This document shows, piece after piece, positions 17,924 through 29,458 of a stretch of DNA of 64,000 nucleotides (its first letter is position 1; each line of letters starts with the position of its first letter). Location: positions 124,001 to 188,000 of the forward strand of contig NZ_BOON01000005.1 in the NCBI RefSeq assembly GCF_016863255.1, given 5' to 3'. The stretch comes from Planosporangium mesophilum. GTDB lineage: Bacteria; Actinomycetota; Actinomycetes; Mycobacteriales; Micromonosporaceae. Both the position numbers and the translations under genes were made by a program. The notes below the pieces were generated by a model. That model saw nothing but the letters and a program-made list of their open reading frames with translations. It searched no databases and was not told the DNA's origin.

Positions 17924-18592
17924 ATGATCATCCCGGCCACGTTCAACGGGCCGCCGGACTCGGCCAACGGCGGGTACACGGCCGGCATGCTGGCGCGGTA
18001 CGTCTCCTCCCCCACCGGTACGGTGGTGACGCTGCGGCAGCCGCCTCCGCTGGCGACCCCGCTGGACGTCGACGCCCGCAACGACGCGGTCGAGGTGTAC
18101 GACGGCGACCGGCTCATCGCGTCGGCGGCCCCGGTACCCGAGCCGCTGTTCCAGACGGTGCCGGCCGTGTCGTGGACCGACGCGAGCGCGGTCTCGAACG
18201 GGTACGCCGGCTTCACCGGGCATCCGTTCCCGACCTGTTTCGTCTGCGGGCCGCAGCGCCCGCCCGGCGACGGGATGCGCCTGTTCCCCGGGCGCCTGCC
18301 CGACGGGCGTACCGCCGCGCCGTGGATCGTTCCCGAGGACGTCGAGCCGACGCTGATGTGGGCGGCGCTGGACTGCCCGGGCGGCTGGTCGATCGGGATG
18401 GAGAACCGGCCGTACGTGCTGGGCAGGATGGCCGCGCGGGTCGACGCGCTGCCCGCGGCCGGCGACGGCTGCGTGGTGATGGGCGCGCTGGTCGCGCAGT
18501 CCGGGCGCAAGGCGGACGTGCTCTCCACGGTCTACGGCCACGACGGCGAGGTGCTCGCGCTGGCCCGCGCGACGTGGATCGCGATCGCCTGA
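17924..18592 (+). CDS. Hotdog-fold thioesterase-like protein
   Basis: A 222-residue cytoplasmic protein. It resembles actinobacterial acyl-CoA thioesterase-like hotdog proteins, with an N-terminal FNGPPDSANGGYTAGMLA, a central PTCFVCGPQRPPGDG motif and a C-terminal LARATWIAIA strand. The catalytic residues are not certain from sequence. It is divergent from the ornithine-lipid pair, and the two start codons are 164 bases apart. The ATG has GGAAGG 7-8 bases upstream. A role in fatty acyl handling fits its neighbours but is inferred. Confidence 0.65.
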   Translation: MIIPATFNGPPDSANGGYTAGMLARYVSSPTGTVVTLRQPPPLATPLDVDARNDAVEVYDGDRLIASAAPVPEPLFQTVPAVSWTDASAVSNGYAGFTGHPFPTCFVCGPQRPPGDGMRLFPGRLPDGRTAAPWIVPEDVEPTLMWAALDCPGGWSIGMENRPYVLGRMAARVDALPAAGDGCVVMGALVAQSGRKADVLSTVYGHDGEVLALARATWIAIA

Positions 18593-18639
18593 CGTCTCCA
18601 CACCGGGCCGCCGTACCGCGTAGCGTGTCATGGTCGCGG

Positions 18640-18659
18640 TCCGGCGGGGCCCCGCCGGA
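18640..18659. repeat. 20-bp perfect GC palindrome in the 18593-18774 gap
   Basis: TCCGGCGGGGCCCCGCCGGA is perfectly self-complementary. It lies inside a wider imperfect inverted repeat (GTCATGGT at 18627-18634, ACCATGAC at 18705-18712). It may end transcription from the hotdog gene or act upstream of the ABC operon. Confidence 0.5.
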
Positions 18660-18774
18660 TCGACCTCACGGCCCGGCGCGTCCGCCGCATTGACCCCGCC
18701 CGGCACCATGACGGATCTAGGCGGTGTGTAGCCGAGCGCCACAGCGCCACGGGCCGCCTCACGGAGGGATACCA

Positions 18775-19686
18775 ATGTCCGACGGACAGATCGTCGTCTC
18801 CGGCCTGACGAAGCAGTACAAGAACGTCAGAGCCGTGGACGACCTGTCGTTCACCGTCGAGCCCGGCCGGGTCACCGGCTTCCTCGGCCCGAACGGCGCC
18901 GGCAAGACCACGACGCTACGGATGGTTCTCAACCTGGTGACCCCGACCGCCGGGGCGGCGACCATCGGCGGTCGTCGGTACGCGGACCTGCACGACCCAC
19001 TGCGGACGGTCGGCGCGATCCTCGAGGCGTCCGCCGCCCACAAGGGACGTACCGGCCGCAACCACCTCCGCGTCATCTGCGCGGCGGCCGGGCTGCCGGA
19101 CAGCCGCGCCGACGAGGTGCTCGAACTGGTCGGACTGGCGCCGGCGGGAAGCCGCAAGTTCAAGGGGTACTCGCTGGGCATGCGCCAGCGGCTCGGCATC
19201 GCCGCGGCCATGCTGGGCGACCCGCGGGTGCTCATCCTCGACGAGCCCGCCAACGGCCTCGACCCCGAGGGCATCCGCTGGATGCGCGACCTGCTGCGCC
19301 GGCTGGCCGGCGAGGGCCGCACCGTCCTGGTCTCCAGCCACCTGCTGTCCGAGATGCAGCTGCTCGCCGACGACGTCGTGATCATCGCCGCCGGTCGGCT
19401 GGTACGGCAGGGCACGGTCGACGACGTGATGGGGTCGATGTCCACCCAGGCCCGGGTGCGGGTCCGCAGTCCGCAGGCCGAGGCGCTGGGCGCGGAGCTC
19501 AAGCGGGCCGGCGCGACCGTCGCCACGGACGCCGACGGCGCCCTGCTGGTGACCCGGGTGGAGGCGCCGGCGGTCGGCGCCGCCGCGCTGCGCGCCGGCG
19601 TGGAGCTGCACGAGCTGGTCACCGAGCGACCCGACCTCGAGCACGTGTTCCTCGAACTGACCCAGGGGAAGGCCACCATCCGATGA
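18775..19686 (+). CDS. ABC transporter ATP-binding protein (second ABC-2 exporter)
   Basis: A 303-residue ATPase. Walker A is GPNGAGKTTT, the signature is the degenerate YSLGMRQRLGIAAAML, Walker B is VLILDEPANGLDP, and the switch histidine is in VSSHLLSEM. This signature form (LGM rather than SGG) is typical of the bacitracin/lantibiotic-type BcrA subgroup. The ATG at 18775 follows CGGAGGGA at 18762-18769. Its stop overlaps the permease start by 4 bases. Substrate unknown. Confidence 0.9.
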   Translation: MSDGQIVVSGLTKQYKNVRAVDDLSFTVEPGRVTGFLGPNGAGKTTTLRMVLNLVTPTAGAATIGGRRYADLHDPLRTVGAILEASAAHKGRTGRNHLRVICAAAGLPDSRADEVLELVGLAPAGSRKFKGYSLGMRQRLGIAAAMLGDPRVLILDEPANGLDPEGIRWMRDLLRRLAGEGRTVLVSSHLLSEMQLLADDVVIIAAGRLVRQGTVDDVMGSMSTQARVRVRSPQAEALGAELKRAGATVATDADGALLVTRVEAPAVGAAALRAGVELHELVTERPDLEHVFLELTQGKATIR

Positions 19687-20525
19687 ACCGGCTCATCCGC
19701 AGCGAGCTCCTCAAGATCCGCACCACCCACACCTGGTGGATCTTCGCCCTCGCGACCGTCGCCGGCACGGCGGCGGCCCTCGCCCTCAACTTCCTTCAGG
19801 CCCACCTGTTCCTCAACGCGACCGACGACATCGCCAGCGGCTCGTCGCCCGATCAGGCGCAGTCGATCGCGGCGCAGAGCCAGGTGGTCACCCAGGCGGC
19901 CAACATCTTCACCTCCGGGCAGTTCCTCGGCTGCCTGTTCGCGGCGCTGATCGGCATCCTGTTGATCACCAACGAGTACTACCACCAGACCGCGACCGCG
20001 ACGTTCCTGACGACCCCGCACCGCACGACAGTGGTGGTGGGCAAGCTGGTCACGGCCGTCATGTACTCGGCGGTGTTCTGGCTGGTGTCCACGGCGATCG
20101 CGATCCCGGCCGGGTTGATCTTCTTCCAGGCCGAGGGCCTCCCCAGCCACCTGGGCGACTGGGACGTCATCCGCGCCGTCCTGCTCAACCTGATGGCGTT
20201 CGCCATCTGGGCAGTCTTCGGGGTGGGGTTCGGGGCGCTCATCCGGAGCCAGATCGGTGCCACGATCACCGTGTCGGTGGTGTACGTGGTGGGGTTCTCC
20301 GCCGCCGACCTGATCTTCACGCTCCTGCACCAGTGGCTCCAGCAGGACTGGATCCGGACCGCGCAGGTGATCGTGCCCTCGACGGCCTCGCAGGTGATGC
20401 TGGCGCCGGTCAAGCTCTTCCCGCAGAGCCCGCCGCAGTGGGTGGGTGCGCTCGTGCTGATCGGGTACGGATTGATCGCCGGCCTGATCGGTACGCTGAT
20501 TCTCCGGAAGCGGGACGTTTCATAG
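19683..20525 (+). CDS. ABC-2 type permease subunit
   Basis: A 280-residue membrane protein with about six helices. The first follows the basic start NRLIRSELLKIRTTHTW, usual for BcrB-like permeases. There is an extracytoplasmic loop after helix 1 (about residues 40-80). Translation is coupled to the ATPase through an ATGA overlap, so together they form an exporter. The segment YYHQTATATFLTTPHR after helix 2 is a family hallmark. Confidence 0.88.
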   Translation: MNRLIRSELLKIRTTHTWWIFALATVAGTAAALALNFLQAHLFLNATDDIASGSSPDQAQSIAAQSQVVTQAANIFTSGQFLGCLFAALIGILLITNEYYHQTATATFLTTPHRTTVVVGKLVTAVMYSAVFWLVSTAIAIPAGLIFFQAEGLPSHLGDWDVIRAVLLNLMAFAIWAVFGVGFGALIRSQIGATITVSVVYVVGFSAADLIFTLLHQWLQQDWIRTAQVIVPSTASQVMLAPVKLFPQSPPQWVGALVLIGYGLIAGLIGTLILRKRDVS

Positions 20526-20562
20526 ACATCGGGTATCTTTTGGGTGACTGTGAAGCGCAACA

Positions 20563-20589
20563 CGGGAGGACGTCGATGCCGTCCTCCCG
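20563..20589 (+). terminator. Hairpin between the ABC exporter and kgd
   Basis: A 10-bp perfect stem (CGGGAGGACG at 20563-20572, complement at 20580-20589) has a 7-nt loop and no T tract. It may end the exporter transcript or structure the kgd leader. Confidence 0.5.
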
Positions 20590-20641
20590 GATCGCGCAGC
20601 GTAGCCTTGAAGCCGTCTTCTGACTTCGGTAACGCGCGCAC

Positions 20642-24397
<3,756 letters not shown>

Positions 24398-24408
24398 CGG
24401 TTCTCGCG

Positions 24409-24456
24409 GATCGTGGACACCTGGCAGGCCTGTGACCCCGCCAGGTGTCCACGATC
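24409..24456. repeat. Dispersed hairpin repeat, family 1, copy A
   Basis: Perfect 17-bp arms (GATCGTGGACACCTGGC at 24409-24425 and its complement at 24440-24456) flank a 14-nt loop. It lies 12 bases after the kgd stop and just before the ribosome-binding site of the small downstream gene. It is nearly identical to the element at 63608-63655. Confidence 0.85.
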
Positions 24457-24478
24457 GCTGGGGAGGGGACGAGGAACG

Positions 24479-24658
24479 ATGTACTTCACCGACCGGGGCA
24501 TCGAGGAGCTCTCCGAGCGTCGCGGCGACGAGACCATCACCATGGACTGGCTCGCCGAGCGGCTGCGGGACTTCGTCGACCTCAACCCCGAGTTCGAGAC
24601 CCCTGTCGAGCGGCTGGCCACCTGGCTGGCCCGGCTCGACGACGAAGACGACGAGTAG
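24479..24658 (+). CDS. Small conserved DUF6104-like protein
   Basis: A 59-residue acidic protein (MYFTDRGIEELSERRGDE at the start, LATWLARLDDEDDE at the end). It matches my memory of a small conserved Streptomyces/Micromonospora family of the same length found downstream of kgd. It has no transmembrane segment or cysteines. The function is unknown, and the position suggests a link with 2-oxoglutarate dehydrogenase. The ATG at 24479 is preceded by GGGGAGGGGACGAGGA. The hairpin repeat in front may separate its expression from kgd. Confidence 0.8.
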   Translation: MYFTDRGIEELSERRGDETITMDWLAERLRDFVDLNPEFETPVERLATWLARLDDEDDE

Positions 24659-24779
24659 ATGATCTCGCCTCCGCCGGGCTCCGGTTCGACCGCTGGCTGA
24701 CCGGGTACCGGGCATGGTTCGCCGCCCGCCCCGCCTGACCCTCTTCGTTTCCACCGGGGCGCGTGCCTACAGTCGACCA

Positions 24780-25775
24780 GTGCACCGCCGCGTCCTGCTG
24801 CGCGCGATGACCGCGCTTGCTCTCGCCGTACCCGTCGGTGGTTGTGTCGAATCGCCCAGCCGCCGGCCGCCCGGCGGCGCGCCCCCGACCCCCCAGCCGG
24901 CGACCGGCGCGCCCGGCGCCGCCCCGGCGTCGGCGTTACCGCCGCTGCGCGGCAGGCCGGCGCCGGCGAAGCCCTTCGCGGTCGGGGTCCGGGACCTTGC
25001 CCTCACCCGCGGTGCCGACCGGCCCCTGCCGACGACCGTCTGGTACCCGGCCGACGGCGCGCCGGACGGCGGTACCCGGCCCGGCGCGGGTGTGGCGCCC
25101 GGCCGGTTCCCCCTCGTGCTCCTCAGCCACGGCCTCACCGGCCTTCCGCAGGCCCTCGCCCCGGTGGCGATCCGCTGGGCGGCCGCCGGCTTCGTGGTGG
25201 CCGCGCCGGCGTACCCGCACACCAAGTACGGCGCCCCCAGGTTCGACATCACCGACGTGGCGAACCAGCCGGCCGACGCGTCGTACGTCATCAGCGAGAT
25301 GCTGGCCCGGGACGGTCGGGAGGGTGACCCGTTCGCGGGCCATCTCGACACCGTCGCCGTCGCCGCGGCCGGACACTCGGCTGGCGCTTACACGACGACG
25401 CAGATGCTGTCCACGCAGCGCGACCCGCGACTGCGCTCGGCCATCGTGATCGCCGGTGGCCTGCTGGGCGGGGCGTACACCGGGCCGGTCACCCCGGTGC
25501 TGTTCGTACACGGCGACGCCGATCCGACGGTCTCCTACCGGGGCGGGCGCGCCGCCTACGGAGCCGTACCGTGGCCGAAGGCGTTCCTGACCATGCTCGG
25601 CGGCGATCACGGCAGGTACATGGCGAGGGGCGGAGCCGGCTTCCAGCAGATGATCGAAACCACGACCGACTTCCTGCGCTGGTCGCTGTACGGCGACAGC
25701 CGGGCCAAGGCGCGGCTGAACGGCGACGGCTCCTCGACCGGTACCTCGCGGTGGGAGTCGGCGGGGCTCAGCTGA
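24780..25775 (+). CDS. Lipoprotein alpha/beta hydrolase (PAF-acetylhydrolase/chlorophyllase-like)
   Basis: A 331-residue exported hydrolase. The N-terminus is a lipoprotein signal with basic HRR, a hydrophobic stretch and the lipobox PVGGC near residue 20. A Pro/Ala-rich spacer follows. The alpha/beta hydrolase core has the oxyanion segment LLSHGLTG, the nucleophile elbow AAGHSAGAY, Asp in VHGDADP and His in GGDHGRY. The substrate is unknown. The GTG at 24780 was chosen because the signal sequence starts there. A TACAGT -10-like hexamer at about 24768 suggests a leaderless message. Its stop overlaps the end of a small convergent gene by 8 bases. Confidence 0.8.
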   Translation: MHRRVLLRAMTALALAVPVGGCVESPSRRPPGGAPPTPQPATGAPGAAPASALPPLRGRPAPAKPFAVGVRDLALTRGADRPLPTTVWYPADGAPDGGTRPGAGVAPGRFPLVLLSHGLTGLPQALAPVAIRWAAAGFVVAAPAYPHTKYGAPRFDITDVANQPADASYVISEMLARDGREGDPFAGHLDTVAVAAAGHSAGAYTTTQMLSTQRDPRLRSAIVIAGGLLGGAYTGPVTPVLFVHGDADPTVSYRGGRAAYGAVPWPKAFLTMLGGDHGRYMARGGAGFQQMIETTTDFLRWSLYGDSRAKARLNGDGSSTGTSRWESAGLS

Positions 25776-25929
25776 GCGCCAGGTAGGCGACCACGGCGAG
25801 AACGACGACGGCGACGGCGACACCGATGACGAGCGGCGCCCGGGACGGCGCGCCCTCCTCCGGCGGCGCCTGCGCGAACGCCTTGAACTGCCCGGTGTTA
25901 CCGCTCGGGTCTAGCTGCTCGTTGGACAT
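25768..25929 (-). CDS. Small single-pass membrane protein (53 residues)
   Basis: An unreported-size gene of 53 codons. The N-terminal half is hydrophilic (MSNEQLDPSGNTGQFKAFAQ, then APPEEGAPSRAP). The C-terminal half is one clean membrane helix (LVIGVAVAVVVLAVVAYLAL). Third positions are almost all G or C, as in its neighbours. There is no Shine-Dalgarno, so it may be leaderless. Its last codons overlap the convergent hydrolase by 8 bases. Homologous small proteins probably exist in related genomes, but the function is unknown. Confidence 0.65.
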   Translation of the reverse strand: MSNEQLDPSGNTGQFKAFAQAPPEEGAPSRAPLVIGVAVAVVVLAVVAYLALS

Positions 25930-25950
25930 GGACGCACATTAACGAAAGGA

Positions 25951-25989
25951 GCGGGCGGGTCGCGGACAACAGCCCCACGACCCGCCCGC
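25951..25989 (-). terminator. Terminator-like hairpin
   Basis: A perfect 12-bp stem (GCGGGCGGGTCG at 25951-25962, complement at 25978-25989) has a 15-nt loop. It is followed on the minus strand by TCCTTTCG. It separates the oxidoreductase from the small membrane protein gene. Confidence 0.7.
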
Positions 25990-25995
25990 CAATCC

Positions 25996-26937
25996 TCACT
26001 TCGTGTGGTCGACGACCACCTTGCCGAAGATGTCACCCGACGCGAGCCGCTCGAACGCTCCCCGTACGTCACTGAAGGCGTGGACCGAGTCCACGATCGG
26101 GCGTACGCCCCGGTCGGCGCAGAGCCGCAGCAGTTGATCCAACTCTTCGGCGGTGCCCATCATCGAGCCGAGGATCTCCACCTCGCCGGCGAAGACCCGG
26201 CGCAGGTTCACCTCCGGCAGGTGCCCGGAGGTGGCCCCGGAGACGACGATGCGACCGCCCCGGTTGACGCACTTGAGCGAATGGTCGAACGTCGCCTTGC
26301 CGACGGTCTCGATCACCACGTCGACCCGCTCCGGCAGCCGGGCACCGCTCTCCAGGGCGGTGGCGCCGAGCGCCGCGATCCGCTCCCGCTTGTCGGCATC
26401 GCGGCTCGTCGCGTACACCCGCGCGCCGAGCGCCACGCCCAGCACGACCGCGGCGGTCGCGACGCCGCCGCCGGCGCCCTGGACCAGGACGCTGCCGTTC
26501 TCCGGCAGCCGGCCCTTGGTGGTCAGCATCCGGTACGCGGTGAGCCACGCCGTCGGCAGGCAGGCCGCCTCGGCGAAGGACAGCTCGGCGGGCTTCGGTA
26601 CGAGGTTGCCCGCGGGCACGGCCACCCGCTCGGCGAGCGTTCCCGGGTAGCGCTCGGACAGGATCGACTGTGCGCCGTTGGGCTCGGTGATCACCGAGTA
26701 CACGACGACCTCGTTGCCGTCGGGGTCGACCCCGGCGGCGTCGCAGCCGAGGATCATCGGGAGCTGTTCGGCCTTCAGCCCGACCCCGCGCAGCGACCAC
26801 AGGTCGTGGTGGTTGAGCGCACTGGCCTTGATGTCGACGGTCACCCAGCCGTCCTGCGCCGGTTCGGGCTGCTCCCCTACCGTCAGCGCGGCGAGCGGGT
26901 CTTCGGAGTTGAACGTGGAGGCATACGCGGCACGCAT
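25996..26937 (-). CDS. Zinc-binding-type alcohol dehydrogenase/quinone oxidoreductase (MDR)
   Basis: A 313-residue medium-chain dehydrogenase. The N-terminal GroES-like domain has KASALNHHDLWSLRGVG and GCDAAGVD. The NADP-binding domain has the loop VQGAGGGVATAAVVL. The structural-zinc cysteines of classical alcohol dehydrogenases are absent, which points to a quinone-oxidoreductase-like enzyme. The C-terminus ends in GDIFGKVVVDHTK. The substrate is not predictable. A long palindromic repeat fills the gap to the malic enzyme. Confidence 0.85.
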   Translation of the reverse strand: MRAAYASTFNSEDPLAALTVGEQPEPAQDGWVTVDIKASALNHHDLWSLRGVGLKAEQLPMILGCDAAGVDPDGNEVVVYSVITEPNGAQSILSERYPGTLAERVAVPAGNLVPKPAELSFAEAACLPTAWLTAYRMLTTKGRLPENGSVLVQGAGGGVATAAVVLGVALGARVYATSRDADKRERIAALGATALESGARLPERVDVVIETVGKATFDHSLKCVNRGGRIVVSGATSGHLPEVNLRRVFAGEVEILGSMMGTAEELDQLLRLCADRGVRPIVDSVHAFSDVRGAFERLASGDIFGKVVVDHTK

Positions 26938-26964
26938 GTCGCGACGCTAGCAGACCCTTGGACG

Positions 26965-27058
26965 CCCCTGATCGGCACAACCACCGATGAAGAAGTCGTT
27001 GCCTCAGGCCCTGCTGGAGACCACGACCTCCGGTGTGCACGCTGTGCCGATCAAGGGG
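26965..27058. repeat. Dispersed hairpin repeat, family 2, copy a (about 94 bases)
   Basis: Nested inverted repeats form the element. The outer arms are CCCCTGATCGGCACA (26965-26979) and TGTGCCGATCAAGGGG (27043-27058). Inside are CACCG/CGGTG and the inner arms GAAGTCGTTGCCTCAG and CTGGAGACCACGACCTC. The inner part recurs at 46821-46860. Confidence 0.7.
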
Positions 27059-27064
27059 ACCACG

Positions 27065-28234
27065 TCAGGAGCGGGTGACGCCGTCGCGCACGGCGGCCGC
27101 GGCCACCGCCTCGGTCACCGCCGGGGCCACGCGGGGGTCGAGCGGACTCGGCACGATCGCGTCGCGGCGCAGCTCGTTCGCGACGACCCCGGCGATGGCG
27201 TCCGCCGCGGCGACCTTCATGCCCTCGGTGATCCGGGTCGCCCCGGCGTCGAGCGCGCCCCGGAAGACGCCCGGGAACGCGAGGACGTTGTTGATCTGGT
27301 TGGGGAAATCGCTGCGGCCGGTGGCGACGACCGCGGCGTACCGGGACGCGATCACGGGGTGCACCTCCGGCGTCGGGTTCGCCAGCGCGAAGATCGCGCC
27401 GCCCGGCGCCATGCCGGCGAGGGCCTCCTCCTCGATCGTGCCGCCGGACAGGCCGATTAGCACGTCCGCGCCGCGCAGCGCCTCCGCGATGCCGCCGGAC
27501 ACCCCGTCGCCGTTGGTGAGCTCAGCCATCTCACGCTTGATCGGCGTCAGGTCCGTACGGTCGGAGTGGATCGCGCCGCGCGAGTCGACCACGATCACCG
27601 ACCCCGGCTCGACCCCGCCGGCGATGAGCATCTTGGTGACCGCGACGCCGGCCGCGCCCGCCCCGCTGACGACCACGCGCAGCCGCTCGAGCTTGCGGTC
27701 GAGCAGCGCGGCCGCGTTTCGCAGCGCGGCGAGGACCACGATCGCCGTACCGTGCTGGTCGTCGTGGAACACCGGGATGTCCAGCGCCTCGTCGAGACGC
27801 TGCTCGATCTCGAAGCAGCGCGGCGCGGCGATGTCCTCCAGGTTGATCCCGCCGAACGACGGCGCGATCGCCTTGACTGCGGCGATGATCTCCTCGGTGT
27901 CCTGGGTGTCCAGGCAGATGGGGACGGCGTCGACGTTGGCGAACTGCTTGAACAGCGCGCCCTTGCCCTCCATGACGGGCATCGCCGCGCGCGGCCCGAT
28001 GTTGCCCAGGCCGAGCACCGCCGAGCCGTCGGTGACGACGGCCACGGTGTGCTTGACCCAGGTGTACTCGTGAACCAGTGTCTCGTCGGCTGCGATCGCC
28101 TCGCACACCCGCGCCACGCCGGGGGTGTATGCCAGGGAAAGGTCATCCCGGGTGGACAGCGGGACGGCGGAGTTGACCACCAGCTTCCCGCCGCGGTGCA
28201 GGGTGAAGACAGGGTCGTGCTGATCGAAGGACAC
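27065..28234 (-). CDS. NAD-dependent malic enzyme
   Basis: A 389-residue decarboxylating malate dehydrogenase that makes pyruvate from malate. Motifs seen are STRDDLSLAYTPGVA, TDGSAVLGLGNIGP, the metal-binding EDIAAPRCFEIE, VFHDDQHGTAIVVLAAL, the NAD loop VVSGAGAAGVAV and ALANPTPEV. The length is that of the short bacterial form without a phosphotransacetylase domain. The GTG at 28234 has AAGGAGG 7 bases upstream, so the longer in-frame start is rejected. It probably feeds the TCA/gluconeogenic junction together with Kgd nearby. Confidence 0.92.
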   Translation of the reverse strand: MSFDQHDPVFTLHRGGKLVVNSAVPLSTRDDLSLAYTPGVARVCEAIAADETLVHEYTWVKHTVAVVTDGSAVLGLGNIGPRAAMPVMEGKGALFKQFANVDAVPICLDTQDTEEIIAAVKAIAPSFGGINLEDIAAPRCFEIEQRLDEALDIPVFHDDQHGTAIVVLAALRNAAALLDRKLERLRVVVSGAGAAGVAVTKMLIAGGVEPGSVIVVDSRGAIHSDRTDLTPIKREMAELTNGDGVSGGIAEALRGADVLIGLSGGTIEEEALAGMAPGGAIFALANPTPEVHPVIASRYAAVVATGRSDFPNQINNVLAFPGVFRGALDAGATRITEGMKVAAADAIAGVVANELRRDAIVPSPLDPRVAPAVTEAVAAAAVRDGVTRS

Positions 28235-28450
28235 GGGGCCTCCTTGCCGCGTTGAAAAAACGTACGTGGCGCGCCGTGTCGCTGCGGGTCTGAAACGACG
28301 GCGGCGCGCGCTCATGCGCGGGGGTCTCCCTGGTCTACGGAGAGCATAGTGGCCTGGGCACGGACACCCGCGTGGACAATGTCACGCCGACGCCGAGACG
28401 TCGGCCGATCCCAGGGGTACACCGAGCGCCGTTGCCCAGCAGCGGCGCGC

Positions 28451-28532
28451 CGAAACTCAGGCCCCCGCCGAAACTCGGGCCCCGCCCAAACTCGGTCGTA
28501 CCCGAAACTCAGCGGCGCCGAAACTCACCGTC
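28451..28532. repeat. Five degenerate 16-18-base tandem repeats with core CGAAACTC
   Basis: CGAAACTC or CCAAACTC occurs at 28451, 28469, 28486, 28503 and 28519, so spacings are 18, 17, 17 and 16. The last unit runs into the stop codon of sodX. The array fills part of the 290-base gap between the malic enzyme start and sodX, which otherwise holds no gene. Confidence 0.7.
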
Positions 28533-28845
28533 GCCGTCGCAGCAGCGACGGGCGCGGCCACCAGCGCAGGACGACCCTACCCTCGACATCGGCCACGCCG
28601 TACGCCCGCGAGTCGTCGGCCACGAACTCGTTGTCGCCGATCAGCCACCAACCGCCGGCCTCGGCCCGAGCGACCCGCTTGACGACCAGCAACGACGGGC
28701 GTACCCGGAACCGCGCCACCACGACGTCGCCCGGCCGTACCCGCGTCGTACGGCGCACGAGCAGCGCGTCACCGTCCCGCAGGGTCGGCGACATCGACGG
28801 GCCTCGCACCAGGACCGGGTACCACGGCAACGGCAATCCGGGCAT
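28525..28845 (-). CDS. sodX: Nickel superoxide dismutase maturation protease
   Basis: A 106-residue S26 signal-peptidase-like enzyme that removes the SodN propeptide so that the nickel hook can form. The catalytic Ser is in VRGPSMSPTL (Ser17) and the Lys in LLVVKRVARAE (Lys56). The family box GDNEFVADDSRAYG is intact. There is no membrane anchor, so it acts in the cytoplasm. It is divergent from sodN with 76 bases between the start codons, as in other actinobacteria. Confidence 0.9.
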   Translation of the reverse strand: MPGLPLPWYPVLVRGPSMSPTLRDGDALLVRRTTRVRPGDVVVARFRVRPSLLVVKRVARAEAGGWWLIGDNEFVADDSRAYGVADVEGRVVLRWWPRPSLLRRRR

Positions 28846-28921
28846 CTCCTGTCGCTGTAAGGAGTGGGCAGGGGTAACCTCGCCCTTGAGAGATCATCGC
28901 AAACCACACCAGGAGGGTTCG
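28846..28921. promoter_or_regulatory. Divergent sodX-sodN promoter region
   Basis: These 76 bases carry both promoters. The sodN Shine-Dalgarno AGGAGGG ends 3 bases before its ATG. No clear Nur-type inverted repeat was recognised by eye. Confidence 0.5.
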
Positions 28922-29326
28922 ATGCGTCTGCCGCGTCTACTCACTCCCCGCACCGTCGTATCCGCCCACTGCGACCTGCCCTGCGGCGTCTACGACCCCG
29001 CACAGGCCCGCATCGAGGCCGAGTCGGTCAAGGCGATCTGTGAGAAGTACCAGGCCAACCAGGACCCGGAGTTCCGTACCCGGGCAATCATGATCAAGGA
29101 GCAGCGGGCCGACCTGGTCAAACACCACCTGTGGGTGCTGTGGACCGACTACTTCAAGCCGCCGCACTTCGAGAAGTACCCGCAGTTGCACGGCCTCTTC
29201 AACGAGGCCACTAAGCTGGCCGGCGCCAGCGGCGCGAAGGGTTCTGTCGACCCGGACGTCGCGGACAAGCTGCTCGCGAAGATCGAGGAGATTTCCAAGA
29301 TCTTTTGGGAGACGAAGCAAGCCTGA
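28922..29326 (+). CDS. sodN: Nickel-containing superoxide dismutase
   Basis: A 134-residue NiSOD precursor that dismutes superoxide to peroxide and oxygen in the cytoplasm. The first 15 residues (MRLPRLLTPRTVVSA) are the propeptide. After cleavage the protein begins HCDLPCGVYDP, which supplies the nickel ligands His1, Cys2 and Cys6. The four-helix body follows, with aromatic residues in LWVLWTDYFKPPHFEKYP. AGGAGGG lies at the proper distance from the ATG. A strong terminator follows directly. Confidence 0.97.
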   Translation: MRLPRLLTPRTVVSAHCDLPCGVYDPAQARIEAESVKAICEKYQANQDPEFRTRAIMIKEQRADLVKHHLWVLWTDYFKPPHFEKYPQLHGLFNEATKLAGASGAKGSVDPDVADKLLAKIEEISKIFWETKQA

Positions 29327-29338
29327 CACTCAGGTGAT

Positions 29339-29385
29339 GGTTGGTGGCCCCCGCGCCCGGGTACGGGCGATGGGGGCCACCAACC
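29339..29385 (+). terminator. Terminator after sodN
   Basis: A perfect 14-bp stem (GGTTGGTGGCCCCC at 29339-29352, complement at 29372-29385) encloses a loop that can itself pair. It lies 12 bases after the stop codon. Confidence 0.8.
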
Positions 29386-29458
29386 CATCTGGACCGATCA
29401 CCGATCGGCCCGAACCCGCGGGTACGGGGCTCGGCGGTGGACTGCCGCGGGAGGTGGA

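Noticed and set aside
24660-24738. Protein-like stretch DDLASAGLRFDRWLTGYRAW after the small DUF6104-like gene
   Set aside because: It has no start codon or ribosome-binding site of its own. The preceding gene has its full family length, so this is not a frameshifted tail.
28451-28532. Possible CRISPR array
   Set aside because: Repeats are only 8 conserved bases with 8-10-base gaps, and no cas gene is present.
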